Counted from the stretch's first letter, positions 25,411-38,799 are shown. The stretch is 64,000 nt of DNA from Orbilia blumenaviensis (GCA_036872755.1 JAVHNS010000010.1:558001-622000); one strand, 5' to 3'. Notes: generated from the letters alone by a model not told the origin. Made by a program: numbers and translations.

Positions 25411-28400
25411 TGTTTAACAGTACTGATCTATGATAGGTAAAAGCACCAGGACGAGAGGAGAAAGAGGGGCGATAGTGGTGGTAGTGGTGGTGGTGATGAT
25501 GTCGCGCGTGGGGGATGGGCAACTACCAGTTTTGGGGGGCGGATTGGATGAGATGCCACGGTTATATTGTGTGCGTGCCGTGCTTGCGTTGGAACGAACC
25601 TCCTTCGTTGGTCTGCGTTAGATAATTATGTTGCAATGCAATGCGAATTAATTTGGTCGTATTGGTCAGGCCAGTCACCTCGGATTGCGTAGCGGAAAGG
25701 CTGCTATTTTGCGGTATTAAGGATCCACATAGAAATTAATTAAAGCTTCCCTGGGTACTTATCTAGCAGCAGTAGTAGAAGTTATTCCATGATGCTATTT
25801 TATGGGCCGACACAGTCCGCGCCATCAACCATATGGTAAAGCACTGTTGCGTTGAAGCATGAAGTCAAGAAGGATCTTGGCGTAAAATATGTGTTGCTGC
25901 GTTGTGATGTTTGTCACTATAAATTCCCAAAAACGAAAAAAAATGTGTTTGACTTTTTGACAGGGATATTCCCGCGACCGATTTCGAACTTGTGACCTTC
26001 CGGAAATAGTTTAGCCTTACCATACTCCCCGGTGGAACACGTCCCCGGAGCATGGCGCGAGCGTTTAAAATAACTTCAGCCCTCCGCGTGGTTTTCATAG
26101 TTTCGGGGAACAAAAAACACCCCCCTAGGTTGGGATGAAAACCCTTTCTGTTGAAGATAGGATTTTTTTGTTTCATTTTGAGCCCCCAGATTCCCAAATC
26201 ACAAGACCAGTCTCGGGGCTATCGGATCGGGGTGGGTATCAAGATGGTTTGATTTAGTTAGATCCCAGCTGAAGACTTGCTACAGCTAGATCGTTACCAT
26301 CTCGGCCACTCGCCCCGATATTGTTACAAGGTATATTCGCAATATATATACCCCATAGTTATTACATTGGGCTGTATGATCAGCCTGGTTGTGTTGGCGC
26401 TCGGCGCTCCGTAGACGCGTAATTATGTCATAAACATTAGCCACCACTATTGCTTAGCTGCTGCACCTACTATGCGCTTAGATACATCTCTCTCTATACT
26501 AGCCTCCCCGCCTTCGCCCCATTCTACCTAACCTCTCCCATCCTTCCAGTATCTATGGCGCCTGAGTCACATTAATCCCCACTTAGTTTACAGACCATCT
26601 CATGTTTGAGAATATCTGGGTCGCATCTCAACAGCAACCGAGGTAAGCAGCCCAGTTTCCCCTCCATCAATGTATATCCTCCAAGCAACGTCCTTAACAG
26701 AATACTACCTAGCAATCTCCCCTATCTATCTATCAGTCTTTGAATAAGAGGCCACCACTGCCCTATACCTAGGACTTCGAAGACTAGGTAGCTACAATCT
26801 ATAACAAAAGCAACGACTTAGATCGATTGGTTTACAGTCTGGCCAGCCACAAGCAGACCTTACGGGAAGCACTGCTCATGTCGCTTCTGTCTGGCCAGTG
26901 GGTACATACTTAGTCAGATATTCGCTTAATATTATCCCTTTCTTTTCTACTATATCTAGGGCATACGCGTGCTAATATAAAGTATCTAGAATAGACATTG
27001 AAGTCCATAGCGATAACTACCACCACGCTATCTGTACACACGACATCCTACAGCGCTATTATCCATGCATAATTAGTCTCAACATACCTCCAAAAGCTCA
27101 CCCATATATCCGGACCTATAGAGTTACTTACAATATGATATCGCCTCTAGCTCACAAGACTACTATTAAATATCTTTCGTAGGGAATCGATGAACCTAGA
27201 TTCAAGGCTAGATCAACACAGCGAGGACGCGAGGTTTGTTGCATTTTTAACCTCACAGGGTTTACCCCCATGTATGGCCCCGGGTCAAGTTAAGGCCCCG
27301 GAGCTATAGCCCTTGACAAAGAAATATCGGCCACAGGCAATGCCATGCTGATTTAAACAAGGAAAGGCCCAACCATTGATATCTATAGAATGGTCCATAG
27401 AAGGGGGTTCACCAACACTGCAGCCACCAGTTGACTGGCAGGAACTACACGGCTCTAACAGCTGATGCTGCTTGCTTGGATATACATCCAGCTAGATATT
27501 TAATCAAATTTAGATTACCTCATGTATTTAAATCTAGATAAGGTCTTCTGCCACCCGTGCCGGATAATATATACCCAACAGCCCTCTGGCAAACTGATTG
27601 TTATCCATGTGGCGTATATCATTGATCTACCCTCCACGCCTCGCGAGTTTGAATGCAAAACAGCCGGCAGGAACAAACGCATAAGCCCTTAAACTTAATC
27701 CAACAGAATACGATGATCGGGGATAGGATTGTCTGCTATAGGAATAATATTACCCTCGTCACACATCCTCAAACACATTCGGAACCGAAAAAAATATGCA
27801 AGTGATGTGATATGATAAAGGGGAATATATGCAGTGCAAGGTGCTTCCAAGCTCAAGCTCCATAGCTAACCGCCCGTGGACCTTGGACCTTGCAGAGGGC
27901 AAACAATCATTTGGATGCACCTGCAATGTAGCACGAAATGCCGACCTCAATGATATGACTTTCAAACGAAACAGGATTTCCTCAACAATTGGTTTTTTTT
28001 TTTATTGAAAGTATGCCTAATATGTCTAAGTCGAGAATCATAGGTATATTCACATCTTACGCAGCTACGGCCCGAGAGGGAGACAGAAAAGGTTATTAGA
28101 GTACTTGGAACTAAGAATTGCTCTTCCATTCTAAATGATCGTCTATCCCTATCATCCATGTCCAACTTATACAAAAAAGTGTGGGGGGCAGGTTGAGGTA
28201 GTAATGAACGAAGACGAAACGAATCTTGAAAAAGAGAGAGGCGAATCCCCAAAAGAAAAAAAAATAATAAACTGAAAAATGAAAGTTTACCAAGGTCACT
28301 GGTTTTGAAAGCCTGCCTACCAACAAGTTCTTCTTGAGCTTCCTCTTCGTTTTTCTTTCTTTACCGTATACGAAGGGCAAAGGGATAACAAAGAAGTCCC

Positions 28401-28914
28401 AGTTGTAAACGCGATTCTCAATGATTCCAGTGAACAGATCCACGTCCTTTAGTTTGACAGTGGAATAATAAAGGGATAAAACAACAGAAAGCGAGGTCCT
28501 CAGCAATAAGGGCAGAATAAAAGGCACCCGTTAGAGGAAAAAAAAAGGAAACCCAACAGAAAATTTGACCAGCGATTTAAGAATAGCTCCGTAATGTCCG
28601 AATGAAAAGAAAAACAGTGACGTATTTAATCCCGGGGTATCATAAATGGGTCGTTGTCCAGCGTTTGCGAAAACACAATTAACGATGCGGTAGGAACCGG
28701 AAGGAATATTAAGAGAGAAAAGAAAGGAGACAGCAGCCAGGTTATGAGGATTGGATCGATAGGAAAATTAGTGTACTGGTCTCATTACGATATCATGCGG
28801 CTGGTGATTCGCATATTTTCTCCAGGCGGCTCGAGATATTAGGATCTGATAGAGGTGTTGAAGGGATGCAAATAGGTCGTTGTTATCTCTCAAAGGACCG
28901 AGGATATCATGGAT
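25411..28914. other. Gene-poor block, possibly repeat-derived
   Basis: No gene is supported across 3.5 kb. The left 200 bp are the upstream region of the UBX gene and the right 700-800 bp are probably the 3' UTR of eIF1. Between about 26200 and 27760 I see no open frame of 60 codons or more on either strand. The sequence there is dense in TA, CTAG and stop codons, and two tRNA-like box segments lie at 25960-26320. This is what a degenerate repeat would look like, but I cannot align it to any element. Confidence 0.5.
25960..26322 (-). other. tRNA-like A-box and B-box remnants, possible SINE
   Basis: On the minus strand, GAGTGGCCGAGATGGTAACG (about 26314-26295) resembles the 5' part of a Ser/Leu tRNA gene including the A box. 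About 310 nt further on, GGTCACAAGTTCGAAATC (about 25997-25980) contains a good B-box core, GTTCGAAATC. It is followed within 70 nt by a T8 run that could end Pol III transcription. No clean cloverleaf folds: the T stem pairs poorly and no acceptor stem is visible. A decayed tRNA-derived SINE or two tRNA fossils would explain it; chance similarity remains possible. Confidence 0.3.
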
Positions 28915-29428
28915 TCAGAAACCGTGGATCTGGTGAATGTTAGTATGTGTTGACTGTGGCGGCCTACGATTGGCTGGTGGTTTTGGTGGCTTACCTTGAT
29001 GTTGGACTTCTTTATGCCCATAGACGCAACCATCAAGTCGGAGATCTTCTGACGTTGGTCACCCTGGAGCTGGATAACGTCACCGAGATCTGGATCGACG
29101 ACAATGGAACCGTTGGTGGCTGGTGGCCGTTAGTATTGGAGGATTCTACCGGAAAAGGAGACGAAAAAATAATGCATACCGAATTCCTTTTTAGCAAATT
29201 TGAGGACACGCTTAGGATCGATTTCCTTGGGAAGCCCTTGAATGGTGGTTAAAGTCTTACGACCATTACGCTCTGCCGGGTCCGTTAGATGGCTGGTCTC
29301 GGTCGGTTTCGACTGAAGAGCAGGGGAAAAAACTTACGTTGGATACGGATATGGATATAATCCTTTTTGTCGTCCCCACCATCGGTCTCTGCGAAGGGAT
29401 CAAACGACTTGAGGTTATCGAGGGACAT
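28915..29428 (-). CDS. SUI1: Translation initiation factor eIF1 (Sui1)
   Basis: The model has four exons: 29428-29338, 29272-29180, 29119-28995 and a 15-nt terminal coding exon at 28929-28915, giving 107 residues. eIF1 binds the 40S subunit near the P site and enforces AUG selection. The N-terminus MSLDNLKSFDPFAE and the core HIRIQQRNGRKTLTTIQGLP are near-universal in eIF1. The stretch IQLQGDQRQKISDLM and the C-terminal motif NIKIHGF are also conserved; the last junction falls between NIK and IHGF. Yeast Sui1 is 108 residues, matching this length. The four-residue last exon would be easy to miss. Confidence 0.97.
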
Positions 29429-31037
29429 AAACTGCGTTTGTTTCGGGGTGACCCTAAAGAACGGTTTTTTTTTTGGTATTTGGCGGAAGGTTGAAAGAAG
29501 GTGGGAAAAAAAGTGTGGAAATGTAGGTGTGCCTGAGGGAGGGGGGAGTTATTAGTGAAAGGTTGGCTGGCTGGCTGACAGTCCAAAGAAATGAAGTATG
29601 GGGTATGAGGGAGTATCAAAGGGAGTGACGATGAGGGAAGGGCTATGAGCGAATATATATAGTGTTGGTGGTGGAGGTTATGGGGGTGGCAAAGGGCAGT
29701 GCAAGCGGACCGAGTGAGTAATAGGGCTAACTAGCTACAGAATAGGTAGGGGCCGTGGAGGCAAGCAAAGGCGAGAGAGAGGGGAGGCCGAAAAACGTCC
29801 GAAGGCAGATTTACAACAGGAGTAACAACAGGCCCCCCGATCAGAAGCTATGCACAGCTCGCCAGGTCACAGATGGAGATGATTGGACGGAACGAGGCTG
29901 AGGAACCAGGGACAGGAAAGCAGTCGCGTGGTACGGGAGTGGTACTTTGAACCCACCTTTGTGATTGCAAGAGGAACCAAAGCTAACTTTGAAGCAAAGA
30001 AGCGGAAGAGGATAATTAAGACGTTGGACCTGGATAGAAAGGGAAGAAAGAAAGCAGAGGGCAACAAACGGAAGAGTGGAGATGTATCGGCGGTGAAGCT
30101 GAAAGCTGATGGGGGGAAGATGGATGGGATGATGGTGGTGATGATGAAAGAAACGAGAGGAAGAGAGAAAGAGGGGCCGAAGCTTATTTATCCACCAACG
30201 CAACACTCGCCGGTTCCAACCACTCACACGCCGCCCAGATGATCGTATCTAATATCATGCTATTGCTACCATATACATCTACATCTACAATAGATGGCCC
30301 TGTTTTACATAGGGACCCACTTAGGTCAGGAAGTACCCCTTGAGTATCTGCTAACTAGGAAGTATGGTATCACGGACAGGGTAGTTACATGTATGTATGA
30401 AGTATGTACGAGCAGGTATCGGCTACCGAGCAAGCATTATGATGAAAGAGTGTGGAAAAAGTAGTAAAAGAAAAAATAAAATTAACTGAGCGACTAGGTC
30501 TGGTCCTGGCCTAGCTAGACTAGCTTTGTTCCCTCCCTGGCCCATGGACTGGCTTGCAGCAGACGCAATTGATTACATTGGTGCGGTGGCCAGCTGGGTC
30601 GGGTGGTCTGCAGCTGCACCAGCCTCTCCTACATAGCGGCCAAGACAGCCGCTTTGGCCTTGTCCAGCCGAAAGGATTGGGGCACAAGTCCAAGCTTATC
30701 ACATTCCGTTGATTTCTTTATCGTTTCTGTCCTGCTGGCCCGTTTTGTGCTACGGCTGCTACGTAGGTATTATTATTATGTATGATTGCATTCCTGGCTG
30801 AACCTCGGAGCGGGCCGAATAGGAAGCAGGCTAAAGATATGGACTCGAGGAAGGCCGTCGTACAGGTAGTATGTAGTATTAGTAGTAGTAGTATATTATT
30901 ACACTCAATCTGTTGGCACCTGGGAATGCTACGGCTGCTGCTTCTGCTGCTGCAGCAAAATAGCAGATATGGTCCAAGCTCATCGACAGTACGTTAAAGT
31001 ATCCTCACGATCGCAATCACGACGTTCCTCGTGTTTA
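29429..31037. other. Intergenic region
   Basis: These 1.6 kb lie between the start of eIF1 and the 3' end of the Asterix-type gene. G-rich and GGAAAG-type purine stretches at about 29560-30180 (pyrimidine-rich on the minus strand) fit a promoter or 5' leader for eIF1. No coding frame is convincing. Confidence 0.55.
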
Positions 31038-32090
31038 TTACTGAGCAGGCTGGGCTGCCGGGGCTCCGGTGCCGGTCGGGATGGGCCTCGGGGCGCCTGG
31101 CATGTACGACTGTATATCGTCGTCATCATGATCCATCAATTAGTCACCCGATATCTCTCATTCAGTATATTCAACCGGATATTCCCACTTACAACAACAA
31201 TCGAGATTGCTATCAAATTTTCAAGGTAATTGGTTAGTTTGCATTCATAAGTTCAGCCTGTCCACACTATTCTTCTTTTTGAATTTGCGGAGAGGCGAGG
31301 GGGCGTTTAATGAGGGAACTAACCGGCAAAGAGAACGCTGAAGAGGGCAGGCTGCTTTCCGGCGGCTTTCTGCGCCGGAGTCTCGGACAACCAGTTTTGT
31401 ACGGCGAAGGACATCGAGGCCCTAACATAGCAGGTATCCATCAGTTTGTCTGATCTCCATTTGCCTTAAGGCGTAATTAATAGCTAACGTGACTGTCATA
31501 CCATGCGATCGTTCTGCAAAACCGGTATATATCGTTAGAGAGCATTCCCAGACCATATCGTTTGTATATTATATTGGTGGTGGGGGTAACGAGACAGCGT
31601 ACCGGTTTCTCAGGAACATCTGCAACCAGTCCACGCGAACATATTAGTATATGACCACTAACCAAGCGATAGAGGTAGATACGATAGAGGGGAGATCTTA
31701 CAGCAGCCATTGGCAGTGTCGAAGCCATTGTCGCTGTTCCAAACATTAACCATGTCAGCGACCAAGTCCCAAGTCTCGATTCCAACCCGTTCGGCCTAGT
31801 CGCCTATTGTATACGGTGTAGTTTATTCCCACGTACAACTTATGTCCGACGAGGCTATATATTTCCACAAACACAGTCAGTAAACTATGATACGTCCTGT
31901 AAATCAGTATTTGAAGGATTCTTCGGTCACATACCTTCAGGAGCCGGCGGTGGAGGTGCCTGGTAGGGCACGACTGCGTGACGTCAAACACGACAGTATT
32001 AGCATATTGCAATTAATCGCCATATACACTCAATAGCTCTGTAATATACGCACTGAGGTCCGATCGCCTCATATCCTTCTTGTTCGACAT
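31038..32090 (-). CDS. Asterix/PAT10-type ER membrane protein, nine exons
   Basis: The coding sequence is split over 32090-32054, 31973-31935, 31854-31840, 31733-31702, 31619-31603, 31513-31502, 31421-31324, 31209-31193 and 31109-31038. The lengths are 37, 39, 15, 32, 17, 12, 98, 17 and 72 nt, giving 112 residues with every junction in frame. The start MSNKKDMRRSDLIVPY, the block STLPMAAMFLRNRTIAW, then VQNWLSETPAQKAA and a final hydrophobic segment ending SYMPG match the fungal form of the WDR83OS/Asterix (UPF0139) family. In animals, Asterix with CCDC47 forms the PAT complex, which chaperones membrane segments next to the Sec61 translocon. Two hydrophobic segments are expected (about residues 36-60 and 75-92). 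Exon 3 (15 nt) is the least certain. Confidence 0.87.
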
Positions 32091-32965
32091 GTTTACTGTA
32101 TGTTATTATCGTGAGAATGTAGATTTATACGTTGTCGTCGTCGCTCGTCGCTTGTCGTGTATTGAGTATCTACTATTTGTCAGGGGAGGTGGAAGTGAAA
32201 TATGTACAGTCTTCAGATCTGGACAGAACAGACAGAAAGCCTGCAATGTTCGTATTCCGCCAATTTAGCCTTTCGGGCGGTCTTAGTTCGAATTCAGGAA
32301 CACCAAGGATGTGTGTGTGTTCCCCCACTATGAACTAACTAATGCTAACACTCCTCGGATTGATACATAATATTACTATTGAGCAGCAGGCACCGGGATT
32401 CCCTGAAGTTGTCGGCATTTCCTGGCACTGTGACTGGCTGGGGGGGATGATTGCCAAACAGGCAGGCCCACCGACTTGACTCCCGGCGCCGAATCGTCCC
32501 AGCGGGTTGTATGGCCACACCGCATTAATCTATTTTAGAGATCGCCTCGACATCTCATATTTATATTTTATGCACCACCTTTAAACAGTAATCGCTAGAC
32601 TTCAATACACACCTCTTGCTTACATATACACCGATCGTTCGAGCAATGTCGCTGTTGTGTCGTGGACCAGCAGCATTCAGGCACCCGAGCTGGTAACGCG
32701 ACAGCCGGACCACCACCACTACCAACCAGCAGCACCACCGTCGCCAGTCGGGTACGCAGGATCCCAGCTTTCCTTGGCTTCATTTTCGAGACCTCGCTCT
32801 CACTATGCTCCACCTCATACATACCCATACACTTGTATACCGTTTCATGCTAACATGTCGATAGACCTAGGTCTGGGCTAGCAGGTCGTGGATGGCCCGT
32901 CATCCTCTCGATAACAATACCCCTATAGACTACTTATATTATATACTAGTCCTCCTGGCTTCGAA
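32091..32965. promoter_or_regulatory. Divergent upstream region of the Asterix-type gene and MED12
   Basis: The two genes start 875 bp apart in opposite directions. The interval must hold both promoters and leaders. I see no further gene and no firm core-promoter element. Confidence 0.5.
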
Positions 32966-35900
32966 ATGTCGACCGTCACAAAACCTCGCCAACAGCGCGG
33001 CACCCGTCGTCCAAGCCAACCGCATACTGGCCCAAACCCGAGTCCCCTCGTCATCCCAGGCCCACAGTCCCACGCCTCGACTCCAACATCCAGCCAGTCA
33101 GCTAGGGCACCACACTCCCGCACTTCCTCCAAATCCGCCAATGTCATCGATCTCACCTCACCCACCCTCCCAACCCCCATCCGTTCTCGTGGTCGGAGCG
33201 GTTCGATAGTAAAGTCGGTCGCCGCATCCCCAAACTTTCTAAGGTCTGCGGCACAGGAAGCTTTCCCACCTGTGATGCCAACTAAGGGCCAACTTGTCGT
33301 TACGAATGCTCGTAAGAAGGCTCGCTATGCCTTCCCCTTCCCAACAGCGGCGCAGCAGCAGCAGAACTCCCAAGCACCGTTTCTGGTGTCCTTCAATAAC
33401 CCACTGCCGGTGGAGTTGAAGATGCTTCCGCAACCAGCTCATAGGAAGCCGAAGAGGTCTACCCGTCAGAAAGTTGCACCGCAGCCTACTGCTCAGTCGG
33501 CATCGAAGGATAACAAGCTAAAGTCGTATATGATCGAGCCGCCGATGGGATGCCAATATTATCCATTTAGAGATAATTCGGGCAAAGAACTTAAAGACCC
33601 AAGTATGTCGTACATAAGCTATATCAGTGTAAAATCGTGCATAATTATTGACAATTTTGTCGTATAGGATTCCCCGACTTCTTCCCTTGGAAGGGCAATC
33701 ACCCTGAAGACTATGTGACCGAGTCTGCCGCACGAACCGGGTTTTCCGACAAAATGCACCCAGGCGAGCAAAGCTCCGCCAAAAACCTGCTCGCCCCGCT
33801 CATCAAGAAAAACGTCAGCGTCGACATCGTCTCCTCAATATTTGTTACGATCCTAGAGAAACGTCAGCACATGGATAGAATAACCGCCCCATCAACGTTC
33901 AAATTCCCGCCCCGTGTCACATTTCCGGGCGCAAAGAAAGAATCATGGTTGAGAGATCTTGCGAATCCAGATGTTTCGCTTAGGAGGCTCTCGAGAACGA
34001 TTCCTCTGGGTCTGAGGGGTAAGGAACTGTTAGACGAGTGTACAGTTAAGAATATTCCGTTGTTGAGGGCACTGTGGTACGTTAGATGCGTCGGTGCGAA
34101 CGAACTGAGAAGTTTGAAACGGAAAGGTGCGGGATCGTTAGCTATGGGGAACGAATCAAAATGGCTGAGGGAGTGGACTCAGGCTGTAGTGCAGTACCTC
34201 GAAAAGGGTATGGCGGACTGCGGTAAAGATGTATCACAGAAACCTAGTGGGAAAGATGCATCATCATCTTCGTCATCTTCCGCTGCCGCAAGAACGACCT
34301 GGAAGTCCAGGATGACATATATGTGAGTTCTACGCTACTAATGTTTGAAACCTATAAAATCTAACATGACATAGGCTTCGTTTAACGACACAACTATACT
34401 CAGAAAATCTACTCGACCGCGGTGCCTTCTTGGAATGGTATCTTAACCTCCTGGAGGCTAGCTCTTTGGATAGATTGCCATTGGCAATGCTTATTTTACA
34501 GGACGAATGGGATCATATTGTCACCAGCCGCAAGTTTGGTCGAAGGCTGGTAGATGCTCTGCTGGCGAAGGTGAAACAGATACTTTCAATCAGAGAAACT
34601 GATCTATATAAGCCCCTGCTACAGAGGTTAGCAGTACATGTCACGGTACGAAACCCCCTTCTCTAATATTATGGTTATCCTTTACTAACTTCAGTAGCGT
34701 CTCCTACTTAATCATCGACAAGCCTTCATCAACCCTAAAAGCTGGTTGGTGAATGAAGCTCCTCTCCGTGCCTGCGTCGACACTAGGAACCCTACAATTA
34801 TATCTAGTATAAAAAATATCAGTGCTCGAAATCGCAATCTAGAGCCAGGGAACACCAAATCATCGGGCGGATCAACTTCGCCTCGGAAGGCCGCCATTGA
34901 TTTCCTCGACCACATCCGAGTCCCATATGACATCGAAGACGTCACAAACCGCTTCCTTGCCCTGTCAAAAGACTACCACCAAACAGTCAAGGCTCTCTGT
35001 GAATGGGCTATCACATCTCTCCGCGTTGGTTTACATCGCCTGTATTTCGCTGTCCGTCTATTAAGGAGATTTTCACGCCTGGGAATCCAAATCCAACCTC
35101 CAATCCATGACTTTCTTCTCGCTACTGGCGGCGGAAGACGGTGCAAGAAACATGTATATCTTCTTGTATCAGAACTTGTTAGGTCGAAGCATTTTACGGC
35201 TGGCAAGTACATGAGTTGGTTGATCTCCCGTGGAGCGCTGATGCGCTATGGAAGTATTGATGAAGAGCAACCATGTTATATACGACTACTGGCAGAGATA
35301 CCCGTGAATCACCAGCACACACCCAGCGCCCAGCGAAACCTCAGATCAAACCTGTTACTCCAGAAGGGGTTCTACGTCAGTGCTGAGGCAACGAGCTTAG
35401 CAAAAGCCAAAGAAATTGTGATGGATCGGATTCCTGGCATCTTTGTAACAGGGAACGGGAAGGGTCTTGCGACGGTTAGAGCCGAGTCCGCTTTCACATT
35501 TGAGGAAATTAAGTTTCTGCACGGACTCACAAGAAATGTGATGTCTGAACTTGGCTTTTGGGTATGTGCGGCTGTTAGAAAACGACAGGCACAAAGTACG
35601 GCCCACGATAGCCGTGGGGCGAACAGCTTGGGCTGGCGGCCTAGCGTGTCTGAGCTTCCTTCTACGATATCCCCCGGTGAATTCCTGCTCGTCCGAAAAG
35701 TCCTCGAAGAACTTGAGGATTTTGGTGTTCTGGCTGAAGTTATCAAGCTTGTCTCCAACTCTGAAAATCCTGAAATCCTCTCGGCTGCCGCGGATACCCT
35801 ATCGTCGAATGTCGATGTCTACTTTGCGATTGGTATTGTGGGAGATTCCCTCAAGACTCTATTTGACAGATACAAAGCTTTACAGGTTAAACGGACGATG

Positions 35901-38132
35901 GAACATAGACCTGTTGAACAGTACCTTACTACTTCGCTCTTCAACTTCGCGCAATATCAAGGCTGCGATGTAGATATCCGGCAGAGTCTCGAGAGCGACT
36001 TCCTACTGGGGAAGACTCAGGCCATGCTCCCACATTCGCTAGGCGATACACTTGCTGAATTTGGTGAAGGAGAGTTGGATGCGGGTGTCGAAGATCTGTT
36101 GTCGGGAAATGTTCCGGTACAACCTGTTGCCGTCAAAAATGCGTTTAAAGTTCTGGTTGAACGTGTAGAAAACGGCTTTAGAGGCACAGATATGGCGGTA
36201 TACAAGCGTTTCCCTCGGCTACTTGCAAGTCTTCGACAACTTGATTCTGCGACCTTTGACCCGCTTATGGAGACTTGGATGGTGGGGACGATTAAGAGCA
36301 CGAGTCGCCCGACTTTGGCAGTAGCATTTTCGAACATGCTTGTTGCTGGATGTTTTGAGCTGAAGAGTGTGATCCGGGTTACGAGCGAGATTGTAGGCCA
36401 GGCGGGTGATGATAGCGGTAGTATTGAGGCGGCGGATGTGACTGAGTTGGCGTTCCAGACGCTGGCACTGTTGTTAGATGAGGAGGATGGGAAGTTGGAT
36501 TTAACGGAGCAGGTTGGTGTGTCTGGTTGCTATTTCGAATATTATAGTTACTAACAGGTATATTAGGAAATGTACTCACTCAGATTGGAAAGAAAGAGGT
36601 TCCGCGCGACGAACGGGAAGCTTTTCGTGAGCATCTTTAGGAAGGCGATTAAGCTTTGTGTCGCAGCAGGGGATCTCAATCTCGATAGTCGGTTGGAGGA
36701 TAGCATGAGGAACGATATCGTTCTTGATTTGCTCAGGAATCTGGCGTTTAGTGATTTCGATATCTTGGTTTCGGAGCTTGTGGAGCCGCTAGCACCGCAG
36801 TCGAACCCGTTGATTTCGAAGCATTTAAGCTTATTGATCGATCATTTGCTGGATGAGCACGATAGTAGTGGTAAGTTTTGAACACCATCCGTTTTATATG
36901 GTTGTGACACTGATGAGGAGTAGATATCTCCGAGGTCGATGCAGATGTTCAGGTTACAAGGCTTTTACAACATGTAAACGACTTCAGCATCCGGCTATGC
37001 CAGCTTAAGATGCGGTTGATCTTTGAAGCTGAAATATCACATGCATCAGACACTGCTGAATCCGCAAACCTACGAAATGCAGTGACGAAGGCGTTTGTGA
37101 GTTCGATTACGGATATGAACAGCGACCGAGGCGCTATTTGGTCGGATTTAGTCTCAGTACTTGATGATGCATGCGTTTCACAGATTAGGGTGTATACTGA
37201 GGAGATGATTCTCAATGCCCCCGGGTTTCCTAATTCGTCAAGTGCGTTTATTGCGGTCGACGAGGGAAGTACGGATGAAGAAGGGCTTAAGCGGGCTGGG
37301 GAGATGTTGGCGAGAAGTTTGGTTTCCGCTATTGATGTTACTGCCGGACGGGGTGCCGGCAGTGGGGATACAGGAACCTGGTTACCGCCGATTTTGGCGG
37401 ATAAGATGAATGTTGTGCTGCAGGCATTGAGCGGGGTTGGAGGTGAGGTTACGATCCACAGTGATGGAGAGGTCACGGGTGGGAAGGAGACGATTGGGAA
37501 GGCTTATAGGAAGCTGAGGAGCTGGTGAGTACTCGCGTTACAAGATTACGATGGGTCAGAGTTTGACTAATAAGATATTAGGGTCATATTGTTCCTGAGG
37601 ATTGTAGCACTCCATAAAGCAGAGTTTGGGTCATCAAAGACAAGCGCTATTGAGCAAGGGAGAATAGTGATCGGTCTCTGCGCGCTGCTAGAGAACAGGT
37701 GTGTGCAGAACGATGAGTTTATGTCGGAGTTTGCGCTCGATGTTGCGTGCGCTATCGTTGATGGTAAGCAATTACTCCTATTTCCCGTTTTTAAAAGAGG
37801 TGATATTGATTTCATGCAAAATAGACATGAGCGAAGAATCACGCCAACATATTCGCCGGTTCCTCAGGCGCAGATACGACCTACCACAAATCGGGTACAT
37901 GTTAGGAGGGATCGAAGCATGGAATACCGGACCCATCGGAGGTGTAGCTGGGAACGTAGGTGCTACCTCTGAATGGCTGAAGGGCATGTCATCAAGAGGA
38001 CGGGTGGTTGAGTATTCGTTGAAGCCCTGGGAGCGGGTTAGCGATCCGACGCCTGTCGCAGGGGATAACGACACCAGTTTGAGTATTACATTGTTCCATG
38101 CGAGGAAAGTTGGGTGTGGTTGTTCGGTGTGA
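32966..38132 (+). CDS. MED12: Mediator subunit 12 (Med12/Srb8)
   Basis: The model has eight exons: 32966-33602, 33668-34322, 34375-34645, 34698-36512, 36567-36870, 36924-37524, 37582-37763 and 37825-38132, encoding 1590 residues. Med12 belongs to the CDK8 kinase module of Mediator and regulates RNA polymerase II transcription. After a Ser/Pro-rich disordered start, the Med12 signature PRFPDFFPWKGNHPEDYVTE spans the first junction. It is followed by ITAPSTFKFPPRVTFPGAKK and by the LCEWAV-type block (ALCEWAITSLRVGLHRLYF, near 35000). The rest is helical, as in fungal Srb8. Fungal Med12 proteins are about this length. The first exon start is the first ATG of the frame; an earlier upstream exon cannot be excluded. 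Confidence 0.94.
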
Positions 38133-38799
38133 GCGGCAATATATATTGTCGTTCTTTCTTCTTCGTTTAATGGTGGCTACTACCATTTGGCAATAAGTAT
38201 AGAGGAGGGATATCATAAAGGGATGCTTTGTTGGAGCACATTTTTCTGACAGCATTTTTTTGACGTTTTCACGCTGATATGATGCTGGCGTTTCTTTCCT
38301 TCTTTCTTCCTTTCATTTCCCTTTAGTAATAACATTATAACGCGAGCGGTTTACGAGGAAGGACTTTGATTTTTTATTATCTTTTATTTCAGATATTTGG
38401 TTGATTCGCCGGGTTGCAATTGGATCTTGATATGATACCGGAGTACTGTTTTGAACTTTTGGCTGCGCAACTGTATTTTTATCGCATTATATCTAACTAT
38501 CGCACTGCATTTGCATTCACATTCTCGAGCTGGAGGATTCCGAATATTTCAATTCTGCATATCGATATATCATTTTATCAATCCATACGGGCATTCAAAT
38601 AACTTGTTGATATATACATAGTTAACGGATCTTTACTGCATAGGCGGCTGTCGTCGGAACTTTGCATTTGATATCAGGCCATCCCGGCTCGCCAACCTCT
38701 AAACCTCATCTTCAACCCGACTTAACTACAACATTAACTTCAATGCCACCGCCAATTGTCCGCGCAGCACATACGATAGCGCGACAACCTTAATAAACG
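38133..38799. other. Tandem intergenic region
   Basis: These 667 bp hold the 3' UTR of MED12 and the promoter of SHY1, both on the plus strand. The DNA is T-rich on the left and C/A-rich just before the next start codon. I see no other feature. Confidence 0.6.

Noticed and set aside
28111..28527. Minus-strand frame of 138 codons downstream of eIF1
   Set aside because: Lies in the expected 3' UTR of eIF1, has no motif and poor codon-like composition.
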